The notes beneath the pieces were generated by a model that was given only the letters and a program-made list of their open reading frames with translations, ran no database searches and was not told where the DNA came from. From Betaproteobacteria bacterium HGW-Betaproteobacteria-12 (GTDB lineage Bacteria; Pseudomonadota; Gammaproteobacteria; Burkholderiales; Rhodocyclaceae), in NCBI GenBank assembly GCA_002842345.1, contig PHCU01000060.1:1-38139 (forward strand): a stretch of 38,139 bases of DNA, in the 5' to 3' direction. Below, one piece after another: positions 28,931 through 38,139 of this stretch; positions within the stretch are counted from its first letter, which is position 1, and each line of letters opens with the position of its first letter. A program made the position numbers and the translations under genes.

Positions 28931-31900
28931 TCAGGCGTCTTCTTGCGCCGCGGCGGCGGCTACCGCTGCCGCGCTGTCGCGGCGCAGCCATTTCAGCACG
29001 GTGGCGAACAGCCGCTCGGGATCGACCGGCTTGGTGATGAAGTCGTCCATGCCGGCGTCCAGGCAGCGCGCCCGGTCCTCGGCGAAAGCGTTGGCGGTCA
29101 TCGCCAGGATCGGCAGGCGCTGGCCGATGGCGCGGATCTGCCGGGTGGCTTCCAGGCCGTCCATTTTGGGCATCTGCATGTCCATCAGGATCAGGTCGTA
29201 GTCCCGTTCGCGTGCCATGGCCAGCGCCTGCGCGCCGTCCTCGGCACTGTCGACGGCGATGCCGACATCCTCGAACAGGCTGAGTGCCACCTCGCGATTG
29301 ACCGGCTCGTCCTCGGCCAGCAGCAGGCGGCAGTGGACGAAGTCGCGGGCCAGTACCGTTTCCGCTGCTTCACCATGGCTGGCAACGGGCACCGTCGGCC
29401 GGGCGCTGGTGCCTTTTTTCAGGCGGGCGGTGAACCAGAAGGTGCTGCCGACGCCGGGCTGGCTGTGCAGCCCGGTGTCGCCGCCCATGGCCTGGGCCAG
29501 GCGGCGGCTGATGACCAGGCCCAGGCCGCTGCCGCCGAAACGCCGGCTGATGGTGTTGTCGGCCTGTTCGAAGGCGGCGAACAGCCGGCCCTGCGTTGCC
29601 GCGTCGATGCCGACGCCGGTATCCTCGACCGCGAAACGGACCAGCAGCGTCTCGTCGTCCTCCTGTTCATGACGCACGCGCAGTGTGACGCTGCCGTGTT
29701 CGGTGAATTTCAGCGCATTGCCGGCGAAATTGAGCAAGGCCTGCTGCAGCCGGGTCGGGTCGCCGAGCAGCGGAACCGGCTGCGGTTCGCCGTCGAGGCG
29801 CAACTGCAGACCCTTGTCCTGGGCCTTGTCCTGCAGCATCGAGGCGACGTTGGCGAGGATGCTGGCGGTATTGACCTCGGCGACTTCCAGTTCGAACTTG
29901 CCGGCCTCGATCTTCGACAGGTCGAGGATGGCGTTGATCACTTCGAGCAGGTGGTGGCCGGCCACCTCGATCTTGTTCAGGCGTTCGCTCTGCTCGGGCG
30001 GCAGGCCGGCGCGGCGGATCAGGTGGGCCATGCCGGTGATGGCGCCAAGCGGTGTGCGGATTTCGTGCGACATGTTGGCGAGGAAGCGGCTCTTCGACTG
30101 GTTGGCCGCCTCGGCCGCCGCCTTGGCTTGCTGCAGCGCCTGTTCGGCCTCCTTGCGCCGGCTGATGTCGCTGATGAAGGTGATCAGTCGTTCCGGCTGC
30201 TCGGCGCAACCCGGTCGGTGATACAGGCTGATCTCGACCGGAATGCGCCGTCCGTCGCGCGCCTTCTGCACGCTCTCGAACTGCCGCGAGCCGTCGCGCC
30301 GGGCCTGGGCGACGATCTCGGCCAGGCGTTCAGGACCGACCTCGGCGTCGATGTCGGGAACACGCAGCGCCAGCATTTCCTCCGGCGTGTAGCCGAGCAT
30401 TTCGGCGGCGTGACGATTGACGTAGGTGAGCCGCCCGTCGACCGGATCGACCCAGTGGATGCCGATGCCGACGCTGTCCATGGCGAATTGCGTCTCGAGC
30501 AGCTGGCGATGGGTCTTTTCCAGTTGCGCCGTACGTTCGCCGACCTTTTCCTCGAGCCGGTCGCGGTGCCCGGCCAGTTCGTCGAGCGCCCGGCGCAGCG
30601 GGGTGATGTCGTGGGCGACGCCGAGGACGCCGATCAGCGTGCCATCGGGCAGGCACATCGGCGTCTTGGTCGTCGAGAACAGGCCGCGATAGCCGCCGCG
30701 TGCGAAGCGCAGCCATTCTTCATTGCTGCTCGGCCCGCCGGCCGCCATCGCCGCCTGGTCGTGGTGGCGGAAGGAGTCGGCGAGTTCGGCGTCGACGAAG
30801 TCGTAGTCGGTCTTGCCGACGATCTCCGCCTCGCTGGCACCGAAGAACTCCTCGAAGCGCGGGTTGCAGGCGAGATAGACGCCCTCCTTGTCCTTCAGCC
30901 AGATCAGGTCGGGCATCGTGGCGACCAGCGTATGCAGGTGCGTCTGCTGGCGCAGCAGTTCGGCCATCGTCTCGTTGAGCAGCGCCGCCAGGCTGCCCAG
31001 CTCGTTGTCCGGCAGCGCCCCGGTCAGCGGCTGGAAATGCCCGGCCCGGGCCGAATCGACGGCACCCATCAGCTGGCTGAGCGGGGCGGTGACCTGGCGG
31101 CGCAGGAAAATCAGGCCGCCGGCCATCACCAGCAGCGAAACCGCGGCCAGGGCCAGGAAGCCGGCCCCGAGCAGGGGGATGGCTTGGCTGCCGCCGGCGC
31201 TCAGGTTGCGGGCGAAGGCGAAGCTGACCGCCTGGCCGTCGGCCAGGATGCTCTGTGCCGTGGCGTAGGCAGTATCGTCCTGCAGGCCGTGTCGGGGGGG
31301 CGGGAACCAGTGCAGGGCTCCGGTCACGCCCAGCGCCTGGCTGGCCGGCGGCAGGGTATCGACGGTCGGCATGCCGGGCGACTGGAGGAGCACGCCGCCG
31401 GCCTCGAGGGCGAACGGGATGCCGGCTTCGGCGGCAACGCGATCGACCAGTTTCTGGTCAAGACAGCGGCCCAGCGACAGGTGTCCGGTGTCGCCGTTGC
31501 TGCCGCGGATCGGCAGGTCGCGGACGATGGCCAGGCCGGGCAGCGTCCGGCAGGGGGCGAAATGCGCCGGCAGACCGTGCGTCGTCGGGCGGATCAGGCC
31601 GGGCAGGTCGGCGACGGCGGCGAACGGCGACAGCGTGCCGGTGCTGGCGAACAGCTGCGCCCCCTCGCCGCTGCGTTGCGACCAGTACAGGGTGCGGCCG
31701 TTGGCATAGCCGGCGATCGGGCCGTGCGTGCCGGTGACGACGATCCAGTCGACGCCGGCGGTCCGACCGCTTTCGCCGAGCATGACGGCGAGGTCTTCGG
31801 CCGGCGCATCGAAAATGTCGGGGTTGCCCTTGGTCAGCGCGAAATAGCCGTGGAACAGGTTGAGCGTCGCCTGCAGCTTGGCGGTGTCGGCCAGGGTGTC

Positions 31901-32101
31901 GCCGATCATCGCCAGTTCGTCGCTGCGGTGGGTCAGCACGGCGTCCAGGCGCTGCATCGCCTGGTTCAGTTGCTGCGCGCTCTCCTTGGCCAAGGCGTGC
32001 TGGCGCAGGGCGCTGTAGATACCGCCGGCGACGACCAGGACGGCGATCGTTGCGGCAAACCAGAAAAGGAGCAGGCGCTGGGCCAGCGACAGGCGGGGCA
32101 T
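28931..32101 (-). CDS. Hybrid sensor histidine kinase with periplasmic sensor
   Basis: A 1056-aa membrane protein: helix near 8-30, a periplasmic sensor of about 280 residues, a second helix near 313-335, HAMP (about 335-385), PAS (about 390-505, MPDLIWLKDKEGVYLACNP), a coiled stretch, PAS (about 535-660), HisKA with H679 in NMSHEIRTP, HATPase (FAGNALKFTEHG, DTGVGI, GGSGLGL), and a C-terminal receiver with D974 in LILMDMQMP. No Hpt domain or output regulator is adjacent. It begins one base after the stop of a periplasmic binding protein gene, suggesting ligand sensing through that protein. Confidence 0.92.
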   Translation of the reverse strand: MPRLSLAQRLLLFWFAATIAVLVVAGGIYSALRQHALAKESAQQLNQAMQRLDAVLTHRSDELAMIGDTLADTAKLQATLNLFHGYFALTKGNPDIFDAPAEDLAVMLGESGRTAGVDWIVVTGTHGPIAGYANGRTLYWSQRSGEGAQLFASTGTLSPFAAVADLPGLIRPTTHGLPAHFAPCRTLPGLAIVRDLPIRGSNGDTGHLSLGRCLDQKLVDRVAAEAGIPFALEAGGVLLQSPGMPTVDTLPPASQALGVTGALHWFPPPRHGLQDDTAYATAQSILADGQAVSFAFARNLSAGGSQAIPLLGAGFLALAAVSLLVMAGGLIFLRRQVTAPLSQLMGAVDSARAGHFQPLTGALPDNELGSLAALLNETMAELLRQQTHLHTLVATMPDLIWLKDKEGVYLACNPRFEEFFGASEAEIVGKTDYDFVDAELADSFRHHDQAAMAAGGPSSNEEWLRFARGGYRGLFSTTKTPMCLPDGTLIGVLGVAHDITPLRRALDELAGHRDRLEEKVGERTAQLEKTHRQLLETQFAMDSVGIGIHWVDPVDGRLTYVNRHAAEMLGYTPEEMLALRVPDIDAEVGPERLAEIVAQARRDGSRQFESVQKARDGRRIPVEISLYHRPGCAEQPERLITFISDISRRKEAEQALQQAKAAAEAANQSKSRFLANMSHEIRTPLGAITGMAHLIRRAGLPPEQSERLNKIEVAGHHLLEVINAILDLSKIEAGKFELEVAEVNTASILANVASMLQDKAQDKGLQLRLDGEPQPVPLLGDPTRLQQALLNFAGNALKFTEHGSVTLRVRHEQEDDETLLVRFAVEDTGVGIDAATQGRLFAAFEQADNTISRRFGGSGLGLVISRRLAQAMGGDTGLHSQPGVGSTFWFTARLKKGTSARPTVPVASHGEAAETVLARDFVHCRLLLAEDEPVNREVALSLFEDVGIAVDSAEDGAQALAMARERDYDLILMDMQMPKMDGLEATRQIRAIGQRLPILAMTANAFAEDRARCLDAGMDDFITKPVDPERLFATVLKWLRRDSAAAVAAAAAQEDA

Positions 32102-32102
32102 G

Positions 32103-33041
32103 TCAGAAGATCGGGGCGATCCGCTCGACGTTGTCGCGGCTGACGGCGATCGATTTGACGACGACCTCGCGCGCCGCCGGCTTGCCGCCGCGCAACAGGG
32201 TCAGTGCGGCTTCGGCGCCTTCGCGGCCGAAGGTCGGGTAGGTGAAGCTGGCGGCCAGTTCGCCGTTGCGGATGGCGGTGCGGGCCTCGCCGATGTAGTC
32301 GATGCCGGTGATCGGGATCTGCTGCGGATCGCGGCCGGCCATTTTCAGCGCCAGGATGGCGCCCATCGCCATGCTGTCCGACTGGGCGTAGATGGCGTCG
32401 AACGCGAGTTTCTCGGCGAGCGCCTCCTCGACCTTCTGGATGGCCAGCGCCCGCTGCGAGTCGGCCTGCTTGATGGCGACCACCTTGAGGCCCGGGTATT
32501 TCTTCAGTTCGTCGAGGAAACCCTCGGTGCGCAACTGGCCCGGCGTCGTGCTCGGGATGTGCTGCAACATCAGGATGCGGCCCTTGCCGTTCAGCCGTTT
32601 GGCCAGATATTGCGCCGCCTGGCGGGCAATGGCGCGGTTGTCGGCAGTGACGAAATGGGTGAACTCCTCGCCATTGACCCGGCGCGACAGCAGGATTACC
32701 GGGATGCCGCGGCGATGGACGCGGGCGATCGGCTCGCGCATCAGTTCGGCATCGCGCGGACTGGTGATCAGCACATCGACGCCGCGGGCGGCGAAATTCT
32801 CGATGTCCTGGACCTGGCGCGCGGTATCGCCCTTGGCGTCGCTGAAGACGAATTCGACGTCGGGGTGGCCGGCCAGCGCGTCCTTCAGGTCGCGCACCTG
32901 GGCGGCCCGCCAGTCGTTGGCCATGGTGTCCTGGGCAAAGGCGACGACGTATTTGGCCTTGGTCGTCGGTTCGGCAGCCATGGCCGCCGTCATCCCTGTC
33001 AGCCCGAGCAGGGCGATCAGGGCAAGCAGGTTGCGTCGCAT
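32103..33041 (-). CDS. Periplasmic sugar-type binding protein (LacI/ribose-binding fold)
   Basis: A 312-aa protein with a signal peptide (about 1-23, AMA-AEP) and the two-lobed type I periplasmic-binding fold: DTMANDWRAAQVRDLKDAL, IENFAARGVDVLITSP, VILLSRRV, FVTADNRAIARQAAQYL, YAQSDSMAMGAILAL and TGIDYIGEART. A GGGAGAG site precedes ATG 33041. No ABC permease or ATPase gene is nearby. It is followed at one base by the hybrid kinase, so it is more likely a signalling receptor subunit (as TorT for TorS or LuxP for LuxQ) than a transport component. Ligand unknown. Confidence 0.9.
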   Translation of the reverse strand: MRRNLLALIALLGLTGMTAAMAAEPTTKAKYVVAFAQDTMANDWRAAQVRDLKDALAGHPDVEFVFSDAKGDTARQVQDIENFAARGVDVLITSPRDAELMREPIARVHRRGIPVILLSRRVNGEEFTHFVTADNRAIARQAAQYLAKRLNGKGRILMLQHIPSTTPGQLRTEGFLDELKKYPGLKVVAIKQADSQRALAIQKVEEALAEKLAFDAIYAQSDSMAMGAILALKMAGRDPQQIPITGIDYIGEARTAIRNGELAASFTYPTFGREGAEAALTLLRGGKPAAREVVVKSIAVSRDNVERIAPIF

Positions 33042-33163
33042 GAAGACTCTCCCTTTCGCCGTTGAGGCTTGTCGTATCATCGTCGGAATTCTGAGCCGAC
33101 CACCGTACTGTAGCGCAATCGCCTGGGTATGGGCAGGGGCGGCCAAGCAACCGGGGAGTTCGC

Positions 33164-33658
33164 ATGTTCGTCGCCACGCCACTCGATCTCGGCGATCCGG
33201 CCCAGGCCGCCAGCTGGCTGGAACTGCTCGACCACTACGCCGCCGATCCGATGGGCGGCGGCAGCGGCTTGTCGGATTACGCGCGCCGTCATCTGGTCGA
33301 GCGGCTGAACGGCCGCTCCGGCTTCCACGCCGCGCTGGTCTGCGCCGACGATGCGGCGATCGGTCTGATCAACTGTTTTGCCGGATTCTCGACCTTTGCC
33401 GCCAAGCCGCTGCTCAACATCCATGACATCGTCGTCCATGCCGACTGGCGCGGCCGCGGCATCGCCCAGGTGCTGCTCGCCTGGGCCGCCCGGCGGGCCG
33501 GCGAACTGGGCTGCTGCAAGCTGACGCTGGAAGTGCTGGCCAATAATGAAAAGGCGCTGGCCGCCTATGCCCGTGCCGGTTTCGCCCCCTACGTGCTCGA
33601 CCCGGCGGCCGGGCAGGCGCTGTTCCTGCAGAAAATCCTGACGGAGGAAACACCATGA
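33164..33658 (+). CDS. GNAT-family N-acetyltransferase
   Basis: A 164-aa acetyltransferase with the acetyl-CoA binding loop in [19 protein letters not shown] (R/Q-x2-G-x-G/A form), the preceding [13 protein letters not shown] strand and the C-terminal [22 protein letters not shown] segment typical of GNATs. The substrate cannot be inferred. It overlaps the next gene by ATGA and is the first of three overlapping plus-strand genes ending in a hybrid kinase. Confidence 0.9.
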   Translation: MFVATPLDLGDPAQAASWLELLDHYAADPMGGGSGLSDYARRHLVERLNGRSGFHAALVCADDAAIGLINCFAGFSTFAAKPLLNIHDIVVHADWRGRGIAQVLLAWAARRAGELGCCKLTLEVLANNEKALAAYARAGFAPYVLDPAAGQALFLQKILTEETP

Positions 33659-34074
33659 ACAAGCCGCTTCCCGTGCCCGATCTCCAGGGCGTGCGCCCGT
33701 CGCTGGTCCAGTTGACCCATGTCATCTACGGCCTGCATGCGCTGGCCGTGGTCGTCGGCGTCACGTCGTCGGTGACGGTCGCCGGCGGCTTCGTCTTCGG
33801 CCTGCCGTCATTGGTCGCCGTGTTGCTCAATTACCTGAAGCGCGGCGATGTCGCCGGCACCTGGCTGGAAAGCCACTTCCGCTGGCAGATCCGCACCTTC
33901 TGGTTCACTGCCCTCTGGCTGCTGATCGCCGGGCTGGTCATGCTGACCATCATCGGCATTCCCTTCGCCGCCTGGATCATGATCCCGATCCTCGGCCTGT
34001 GGGTGGGCTACCGCGTCATCCGCGGCTGGCTGGCGCTGGCCGCTGTCCGGCCGCTTGCCGGTGGCGCGGCATGA
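33655..34074 (+). CDS. Small membrane protein (DUF4870-like)
   Basis: A 139-aa integral membrane protein with about three helices (near 30-58, 78-100 and 102-125). The pattern [20 protein letters not shown], then [16 protein letters not shown], resembles DUF4870/Tic20-like proteins. It starts inside the GNAT stop and ends inside the hybrid-kinase start, both ATGA. Function unknown. Confidence 0.75.
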   Translation: MNKPLPVPDLQGVRPSLVQLTHVIYGLHALAVVVGVTSSVTVAGGFVFGLPSLVAVLLNYLKRGDVAGTWLESHFRWQIRTFWFTALWLLIAGLVMLTIIGIPFAAWIMIPILGLWVGYRVIRGWLALAAVRPLAGGAA

Positions 34075-36455
34075 GGATCGATTTCGACTCCCTCGCCGGT
34101 TTTGGCGAAGCGGCCCGCAAGTTGCCGTTCGCGCAGCGCGTCCGGCTGGTCCGGATCGAAACTTTTTTCGGCCAGGCCGCGGGAAACCTGGTCGGTGTCG
34201 CTGCCGGCGCCCTGATTTTCTCCCTGATTCTTGAGCATGGCGGATTGGCGGCCGATATCCGATTGGCCTGGCTGGGCATCGTCGTGCTGCTGTCAACGCT
34301 GCTGGTCGCCTACGAATGGCGCGTCCGGCGCAGCGGACTGACGCCGGAAAATGCCGAGCAATGCCTACGGACGCGCGCCGGCGTCGGCGTCCTGGCCGCC
34401 GTCAGCTGTGGTGCCGGGGCCTTGCTGGTGCCGGCCACTGCCGGCAGTTTCGCGCACAGCATGGGGCTCTTCCTGGCCCTCTCGCTGACCACCGTGGCCA
34501 CCCTGGCCTTTGCCGTCGTGCCCTGGTTTTTCCTGGCGGTCGGCGCCGGGATCACGCTGCCCCTGTTTCTCCGTTACGGCTATCTGTACTCGACGAGTGG
34601 TGAGCCCTTCTTTCTCTGGCTGGCGGCGGCCGGCACGACGGTGACCCTGCTGGTCCTCTCCAAGGGGGTGCGCAATTCGCGCTGGGCGACCCAGGCCATC
34701 GAGGTCAACATGCGCCTGACCGATGAAATGCACGAGCGCCGCCAGATCGAGGCGGCCTTGCGGGCGAGCGAGGCGAGCGCCCGCGAACTGTCCAACTTGC
34801 TGCGCATGATGTGCGACAACGTGCCGGACATGATCTGGGCCAAGGGCTTGGACGGCCGTTATCTGTTCGCCAACAAGGCGATGGCCGAGCAACTGCTGCA
34901 GGCGCGCGACACGGCCGAACCGGTGGGCCGGACCGACCTGTTTTTCGCTCAGCGGGAGCGCGACAGCCATGCCGACAATCGGCAGTGGCATACCTTCGGC
35001 GAGCTCTGCCGGGATTCCGACGGCCTGACCCTGGAAGGCGGCCTGCCGTCGATCTTCGAGGAAGCGGGCAATATCCGCGGCAGCTATCTCTGCCTTGACG
35101 TGCACAAGGCGCCGTTCATCAACGAACACGGGGACGTAATCGGCATCGTCGGTTCGGCCCGCGACGTGACCGAGCGCAAGCAGGTCGAGCGCGAACTGGC
35201 CAGCTATCGGGAGAATCTGGAAGGTCTGGTGCGTGAACGCACCCGCGAACTGTCGGCGGCCAAGGAGGCGGCGGAAGCCGCCAATCGCGCCAAGAGCGCC
35301 TTCCTGGCCAACATGAGCCACGAACTGCGGACGCCGCTCAATGCCGTCACCGGGATGGCGCATCTGGTTCGCCGGGAAGGCGTCAGCGAACGCCAGCGCG
35401 ATCGGCTCGACAAGATTCAGACGGCGGTCGGCCATCTGCTCGACATCATCCACGACGTGTTGAGCCTGTCCCAGATCGAGGCCGAGCGGATGAATATCGA
35501 ATCGCTGCCCGTCGATCCCGGCGAAATCTGTGCCGCGGTCAGCAATCTGGTCGCCGATGAGGCACGGCGCAAGGCGGTCAGCATCAATATCGACTGCGAC
35601 CGGCTGCCTGTCGGCGCCGGCTGGCGCGGTGACCCAACCCGATTGCGCCAGGCACTGCTCAACTACGCGGCCAATGCGGTCAAGTTTACCCAGGCCGGCA
35701 GCGTGACCCTGCGCTGTTTCCCGGTGGGAACGAGCGCGGCCGGCGAGCTGCTGCGTTTCGAAGTCGTCGATACCGGGCCGGGCTTGTCGCCGGCGGTGAT
35801 CCAGCGCCTGTTCGCCCCCTTCGAGCAGGCCGACAATTCGACCACCCGCGCCTTCGGCGGCACCGGCCTCGGGCTGGTGATCACGCGCCGACTGGCGCAG
35901 CTGATGGGTGGCGATGCCGGGTGTGCCAGCCTGCCCGGGGTCGGCAGCACCTTCTGGTTTACCGCCTGCCTGGCCCGCGCCGATGGCGCCGCGGTTGCTG
36001 GCGAAACGGCGCTGCTCCCGCCGAGGGGGGCGGCCGGGGAGCTCCTGCGCCAGCAGTGCGCTGGGCGCTCGATACTGCTGGTCGAGGACAACTGGACCAA
36101 CCGTGAGGTGGTGCTGGAATTGCTCGAATCCGAGCTGCTGTCCGTCACGCTGGCCGAAGACGGCCAGCAGGCGGTCGACTGGGTCCGCCGCCAGCACTTC
36201 GATTTGATCCTGATGGATATGCAGATGCCGACCATGGACGGCCTCGAGGCGACGCGACGGATACGCCAGCTGCCGGGCGGGCAGGAAATCCCGATCGTCG
36301 CCATGACCGCCAACGCCTTCAGCGAGGACCGGCAGGCGTGTCTGGCGTCCGGCATGGACGATTTTCTGGCCAAGCCGGTCTGCTCGGACATCCTGTTCGC
36401 CAAGCTGTTGCAGTGGCTGGTCTCCGGACGTCGGGCGGCGGCTGTCGTCGACTGA
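34071..36455 (+). CDS. Hybrid sensor histidine kinase with polytopic membrane domain
   Basis: A 794-aa protein. The N-terminal 215 residues hold about six membrane helices with little periplasmic exposure, similar to MASE-type input domains. Then come a short coiled coil, a PAS domain (about 245-370), HisKA with H417 in NMSHELRTP, HATPase ([26 protein letters not shown]) and a receiver with D716 in LILMDMQMP. No partner regulator is adjacent. The kinase core resembles that of the hybrid kinase at 28931-32101, so the two may be related by duplication with exchanged input domains. ATG 34071 overlaps the preceding stop. Confidence 0.92.
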   Translation: MRIDFDSLAGFGEAARKLPFAQRVRLVRIETFFGQAAGNLVGVAAGALIFSLILEHGGLAADIRLAWLGIVVLLSTLLVAYEWRVRRSGLTPENAEQCLRTRAGVGVLAAVSCGAGALLVPATAGSFAHSMGLFLALSLTTVATLAFAVVPWFFLAVGAGITLPLFLRYGYLYSTSGEPFFLWLAAAGTTVTLLVLSKGVRNSRWATQAIEVNMRLTDEMHERRQIEAALRASEASARELSNLLRMMCDNVPDMIWAKGLDGRYLFANKAMAEQLLQARDTAEPVGRTDLFFAQRERDSHADNRQWHTFGELCRDSDGLTLEGGLPSIFEEAGNIRGSYLCLDVHKAPFINEHGDVIGIVGSARDVTERKQVERELASYRENLEGLVRERTRELSAAKEAAEAANRAKSAFLANMSHELRTPLNAVTGMAHLVRREGVSERQRDRLDKIQTAVGHLLDIIHDVLSLSQIEAERMNIESLPVDPGEICAAVSNLVADEARRKAVSINIDCDRLPVGAGWRGDPTRLRQALLNYAANAVKFTQAGSVTLRCFPVGTSAAGELLRFEVVDTGPGLSPAVIQRLFAPFEQADNSTTRAFGGTGLGLVITRRLAQLMGGDAGCASLPGVGSTFWFTACLARADGAAVAGETALLPPRGAAGELLRQQCAGRSILLVEDNWTNREVVLELLESELLSVTLAEDGQQAVDWVRRQHFDLILMDMQMPTMDGLEATRRIRQLPGGQEIPIVAMTANAFSEDRQACLASGMDDFLAKPVCSDILFAKLLQWLVSGRRAAAVVD

Positions 36456-36465
36456 GCCGGCAGCG

Positions 36466-37167
36466 TCAGCCGCCTTTTTCGCCGGCGAACCGGCGCAGCA
36501 TCACCAGCGACTGGGCGAAGCTGTGGCGGATCTGTGCTTCCTCATAACGATGCTCGCCACCGACCGGGCAGGCGTTGCGCGCCAGGCAGCCGTAGGCGCA
36601 GGCTGAGCCGGGGCGCAGTCGCTCCTCGGCGCAGGCCGCGAGGCGGAACGGCGTGCCGGTGGCACCGGCCGGGCAGGCGGCGATGCAGGGCTGGTCGCGG
36701 CAGTCGAGGCAGGGTCTGCGCTGTTCGACGACCGGGGTCGGGGCGAAATCGGTGGCGCACAGGATCACTGCGCGGTAGGCGAACCAGCTGCCCCACTGGC
36801 GATCGACGCCGATCATGAAGGGCGAGGGGTGGTGCCAGCCGGCCAGCGTGCCGAGCGCCTGCAAGCCGACCGGCGTGTCCCCCGGGTAGGCCAGGCGGTA
36901 AGGCTGGCCTGGCAAGTGCTCGGCGAATAAGCCGGCGATCGTCTGCCGGCAGTAGTCGTCGATCGGATGCTCGCCGGGCAAACCGGCGGCCTGCACGCAA
37001 TCCCACAGCCGGCGCCCGGCATGGCCGAGCAGGATCAGCTGGCGCTCCTCGGGCCGCGGCTGCAGGCTGCTCAGTATTCCGACCGGCAGATCGGCGAGGG
37101 CGAAGACGTGCTGGCGATTGAGTCCGGCGCCAGCAAAAAAATCGCCGGGGAAGGCGCTGCCGCTCAT
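36466..37167 (-). CDS. 4Fe-4S ferredoxin-type protein related to QueG-like proteins
   Basis: A 233-aa soluble protein. The C-terminal half has two cysteine groups: CLDCRDQPCIAACP (C-x2-C-x4-C-x3-CP) and, further on, CAYGCLARNACP. This suggests two Fe-S clusters, arranged as in epoxyqueuosine reductase (QueG) and corrinoid-reductase-like proteins. The N-terminal 130 residues lack a catalytic motif I can name. Length is shorter than QueG (about 350-380 aa), so it is not QueG itself. It overlaps the dacB stop by ATGA. Function unknown; a redox role is inferred. Confidence 0.8.
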   Translation of the reverse strand: MSGSAFPGDFFAGAGLNRQHVFALADLPVGILSSLQPRPEERQLILLGHAGRRLWDCVQAAGLPGEHPIDDYCRQTIAGLFAEHLPGQPYRLAYPGDTPVGLQALGTLAGWHHPSPFMIGVDRQWGSWFAYRAVILCATDFAPTPVVEQRRPCLDCRDQPCIAACPAGATGTPFRLAACAEERLRPGSACAYGCLARNACPVGGEHRYEEAQIRHSFAQSLVMLRRFAGEKGG

Positions 37168-38139
37168 GGCTGGCGGCGTCGTTCGGCGACCCAGGTCAGC
37201 AAGGCGTCGATGGCGGCATTGCCGGCGCCGGCGCGCGGATCGTTGATGAAGATGGTCAGCGCGTAACGCCGGCCGTCGCCGTCGAGCGCGTAGCCGGCGG
37301 CCGTCTTGACGCCATCCAGCGTGCCCGTCTTGATATGCGCACGGCCGGCCGGGGCGCCACCGTTCAGGCGCTTCTTCATGGTCCCGTCGATGCCGGCCAG
37401 CGGCAGGCTGGCGACGAATTCAGGCATCAGGGGGCTGGCCCAGGCGTCGAGCAGCAGGCGGTTCAGGTTGGCGGCGCTGATCCGTTCGCGGCGCGACAGG
37501 CCGGCGCCGTTGTCCACCACCAGCTCGGGAAAGTGCAACTGGCGCCGGCTCAGCCAGTCGTTCAGGCGCTGCCCGGCACGCTCGGCGCTGGCCGGTGGGG
37601 CGTCGTCGTGGCCGTCATGGCCGAGACTGAGGAACAGCTGGCGGGCCATCACGTTGTTGCTGAACTTGTTGATGTCGCGAATGACTTCGGCCAGCGGCGC
37701 CGATTCGTGCCGGGCGAGTGGCGTCGCCGTCAGCGGCAGGCGCCCGTCGCGCACCCGGCCGGCGAAGCCGCCGCCCAGTTCGCGCCACAGCGCGCGGATC
37801 AGCCCTTCGGCCTGGACGGCCGGCGGCAGTGGTGCCAGATTGAGCCCGCGCTCGCCGCACAGCGCGGCATAGCTGCCGGCGATTTCCAGGCGCTGGCCGT
37901 CCGGGCCGGGCTGCAGGCGCAGGGCGATGCGGTCCTTCCAGTCGCTGCCGCAGGGGCCGGCGACCAGGCGCAGGCGGTTGTCGACGGTCAGGCCCTCGCT
38001 CGGCGTCTCGAGCAGCACGCGCGCCTGGCCGTCGGCCGGCTGCAGCGTGAAGCGCAGGGCCTGGAAGTTGATCAGCAGGGCGCTCGGGCCGACGTTGTAG
38101 GGGCGCATCGGCTTGTTGTCGAAGGCCGCCGGGTCGAAG
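37164..38139 (-). CDS. dacB: D-alanyl-D-alanine carboxypeptidase/endopeptidase PBP4 (partial)
   Basis: The frame is open to the right edge, so the N-terminus is outside; about 324 residues are visible. PBP4 trims or cleaves peptidoglycan cross-links in the periplasm. The SxN motif (SNNVMARQLFLSLG) and the KTG motif (HIKTGTLDGVKTAAGYA) are readable, while the SxxK motif would lie upstream of the window. The visible start of the fragment (FDNKPMRPYNVGPSALL) is typical of the family. It overlaps the downstream Fe-S protein gene. Confidence 0.92.
   Translation of the reverse strand, partial: FDPAAFDNKPMRPYNVGPSALLINFQALRFTLQPADGQARVLLETPSEGLTVDNRLRLVAGPCGSDWKDRIALRLQPGPDGQRLEIAGSYAALCGERGLNLAPLPPAVQAEGLIRALWRELGGGFAGRVRDGRLPLTATPLARHESAPLAEVIRDINKFSNNVMARQLFLSLGHDGHDDAPPASAERAGQRLNDWLSRRQLHFPELVVDNGAGLSRRERISAANLNRLLLDAWASPLMPEFVASLPLAGIDGTMKKRLNGGAPAGRAHIKTGTLDGVKTAAGYALDGDGRRYALTIFINDPRAGAGNAAIDALLTWVAERRRQP

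Noticed and set aside
28505..32143. Very long open frame (1212 codons) on the plus strand
   Set aside because: It runs antisense to the hybrid kinase and over the end of cbpB; its translation is arginine-, glutamine- and alanine-rich with no domain. It is the expected shadow of GC-rich coding sequence.
34365..36197. Open frame of 610 codons on the minus strand
   Set aside because: Antisense to the second hybrid kinase, which has complete HisKA, HATPase and receiver motifs.
36466..37167. Identification of the Fe-S protein as QueG
   Set aside because: About 130 residues shorter than QueG and the N-terminal half lacks recognisable QueG motifs; only the cysteine groups are similar.
1..38139. 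CRISPR arrays, tRNA or rRNA genes, insertion sequences, phage genes
   Set aside because: No direct repeat array, cloverleaf, transposase or integrase was seen in either strand by eye; weak structured RNAs could still be missed.

Overview
The window is about 38 kb of GC-rich, gene-dense chromosome from a betaproteobacterium, most likely a Rhodocyclales relative (Dechloromonas/Azonexus type). This is inferred from gene content and order: a cta oxidase locus with the small assembly proteins typical of betaproteobacteria, a PEP-CTERM protein behind a sigma-54 promoter, a porin-cytochrome electron-transfer cluster, and a CbpA/CbpB-type peptide pair under a cobalamin riboswitch. No tRNA, rRNA, CRISPR array, insertion sequence or phage gene was seen. 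Many adjacent genes overlap by ATGA or TGATG.

Layout. (1) 1-5847, minus strand: terminal oxidase and assembly genes ctaC-ctaD-45 aa protein-ctaG-ctaE-SURF1-thioredoxin-like membrane protein (cut by the window edge), with a small DUF2909 gene in the opposite sense between ctaE and SURF1. A SCO lipoprotein gene diverges at 5929. (2) 6520-12534: a small hypothetical protein and, divergently, a cysteine-free ArsR regulator that heads a phospholipid-remodelling operon (Aas, a Tat-type amidohydrolase, an LplT-PlsC fusion). (3) 12596-13426: a PEP-CTERM protein with a sigma-54 promoter and a 12-bp inverted repeat. (4) 13682-23403, minus strand: an extracellular-electron-transfer type cluster with a NarX/NarL-like sensor and regulator, monohaem cytochrome, MtrA/DmsE-type decahaem cytochrome, MtrB/PioB-type outer-membrane barrel, CbcL-like nine-haem/cytochrome b fusion, and ccmI. 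(5) 23593-27072: hypothetical protein, ubiA, a small cytochrome c and ubiD, overlapping end to end. (6) 27093-28913: promoter, cobalamin riboswitch, terminator, 51-aa precursor peptide and radical SAM/SPASM enzyme. (7) 28931-33041, minus: periplasmic binding protein plus hybrid histidine kinase. (8) 33164-36455: acetyltransferase, membrane protein and a second hybrid kinase. (9) 36466-38139, minus: Fe-S protein and the end of PBP4 (DacB).

How parts work together. CbcL-like protein (quinone pool), decahaem cytochrome and barrel could form a conduit from inner membrane to cell surface, with the two-component pair and a perfect 16-bp palindrome upstream of the cytochrome operon as the likely control. 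Oxidase, ubiquinone genes, CcmI and this conduit make the window strongly respiratory. The riboswitch-controlled peptide system is the most unusual element: a ribosomal peptide and its modifying enzyme that should be made only when cobalamin is scarce. All family assignments come from reading motifs and from memory; no database search was run.
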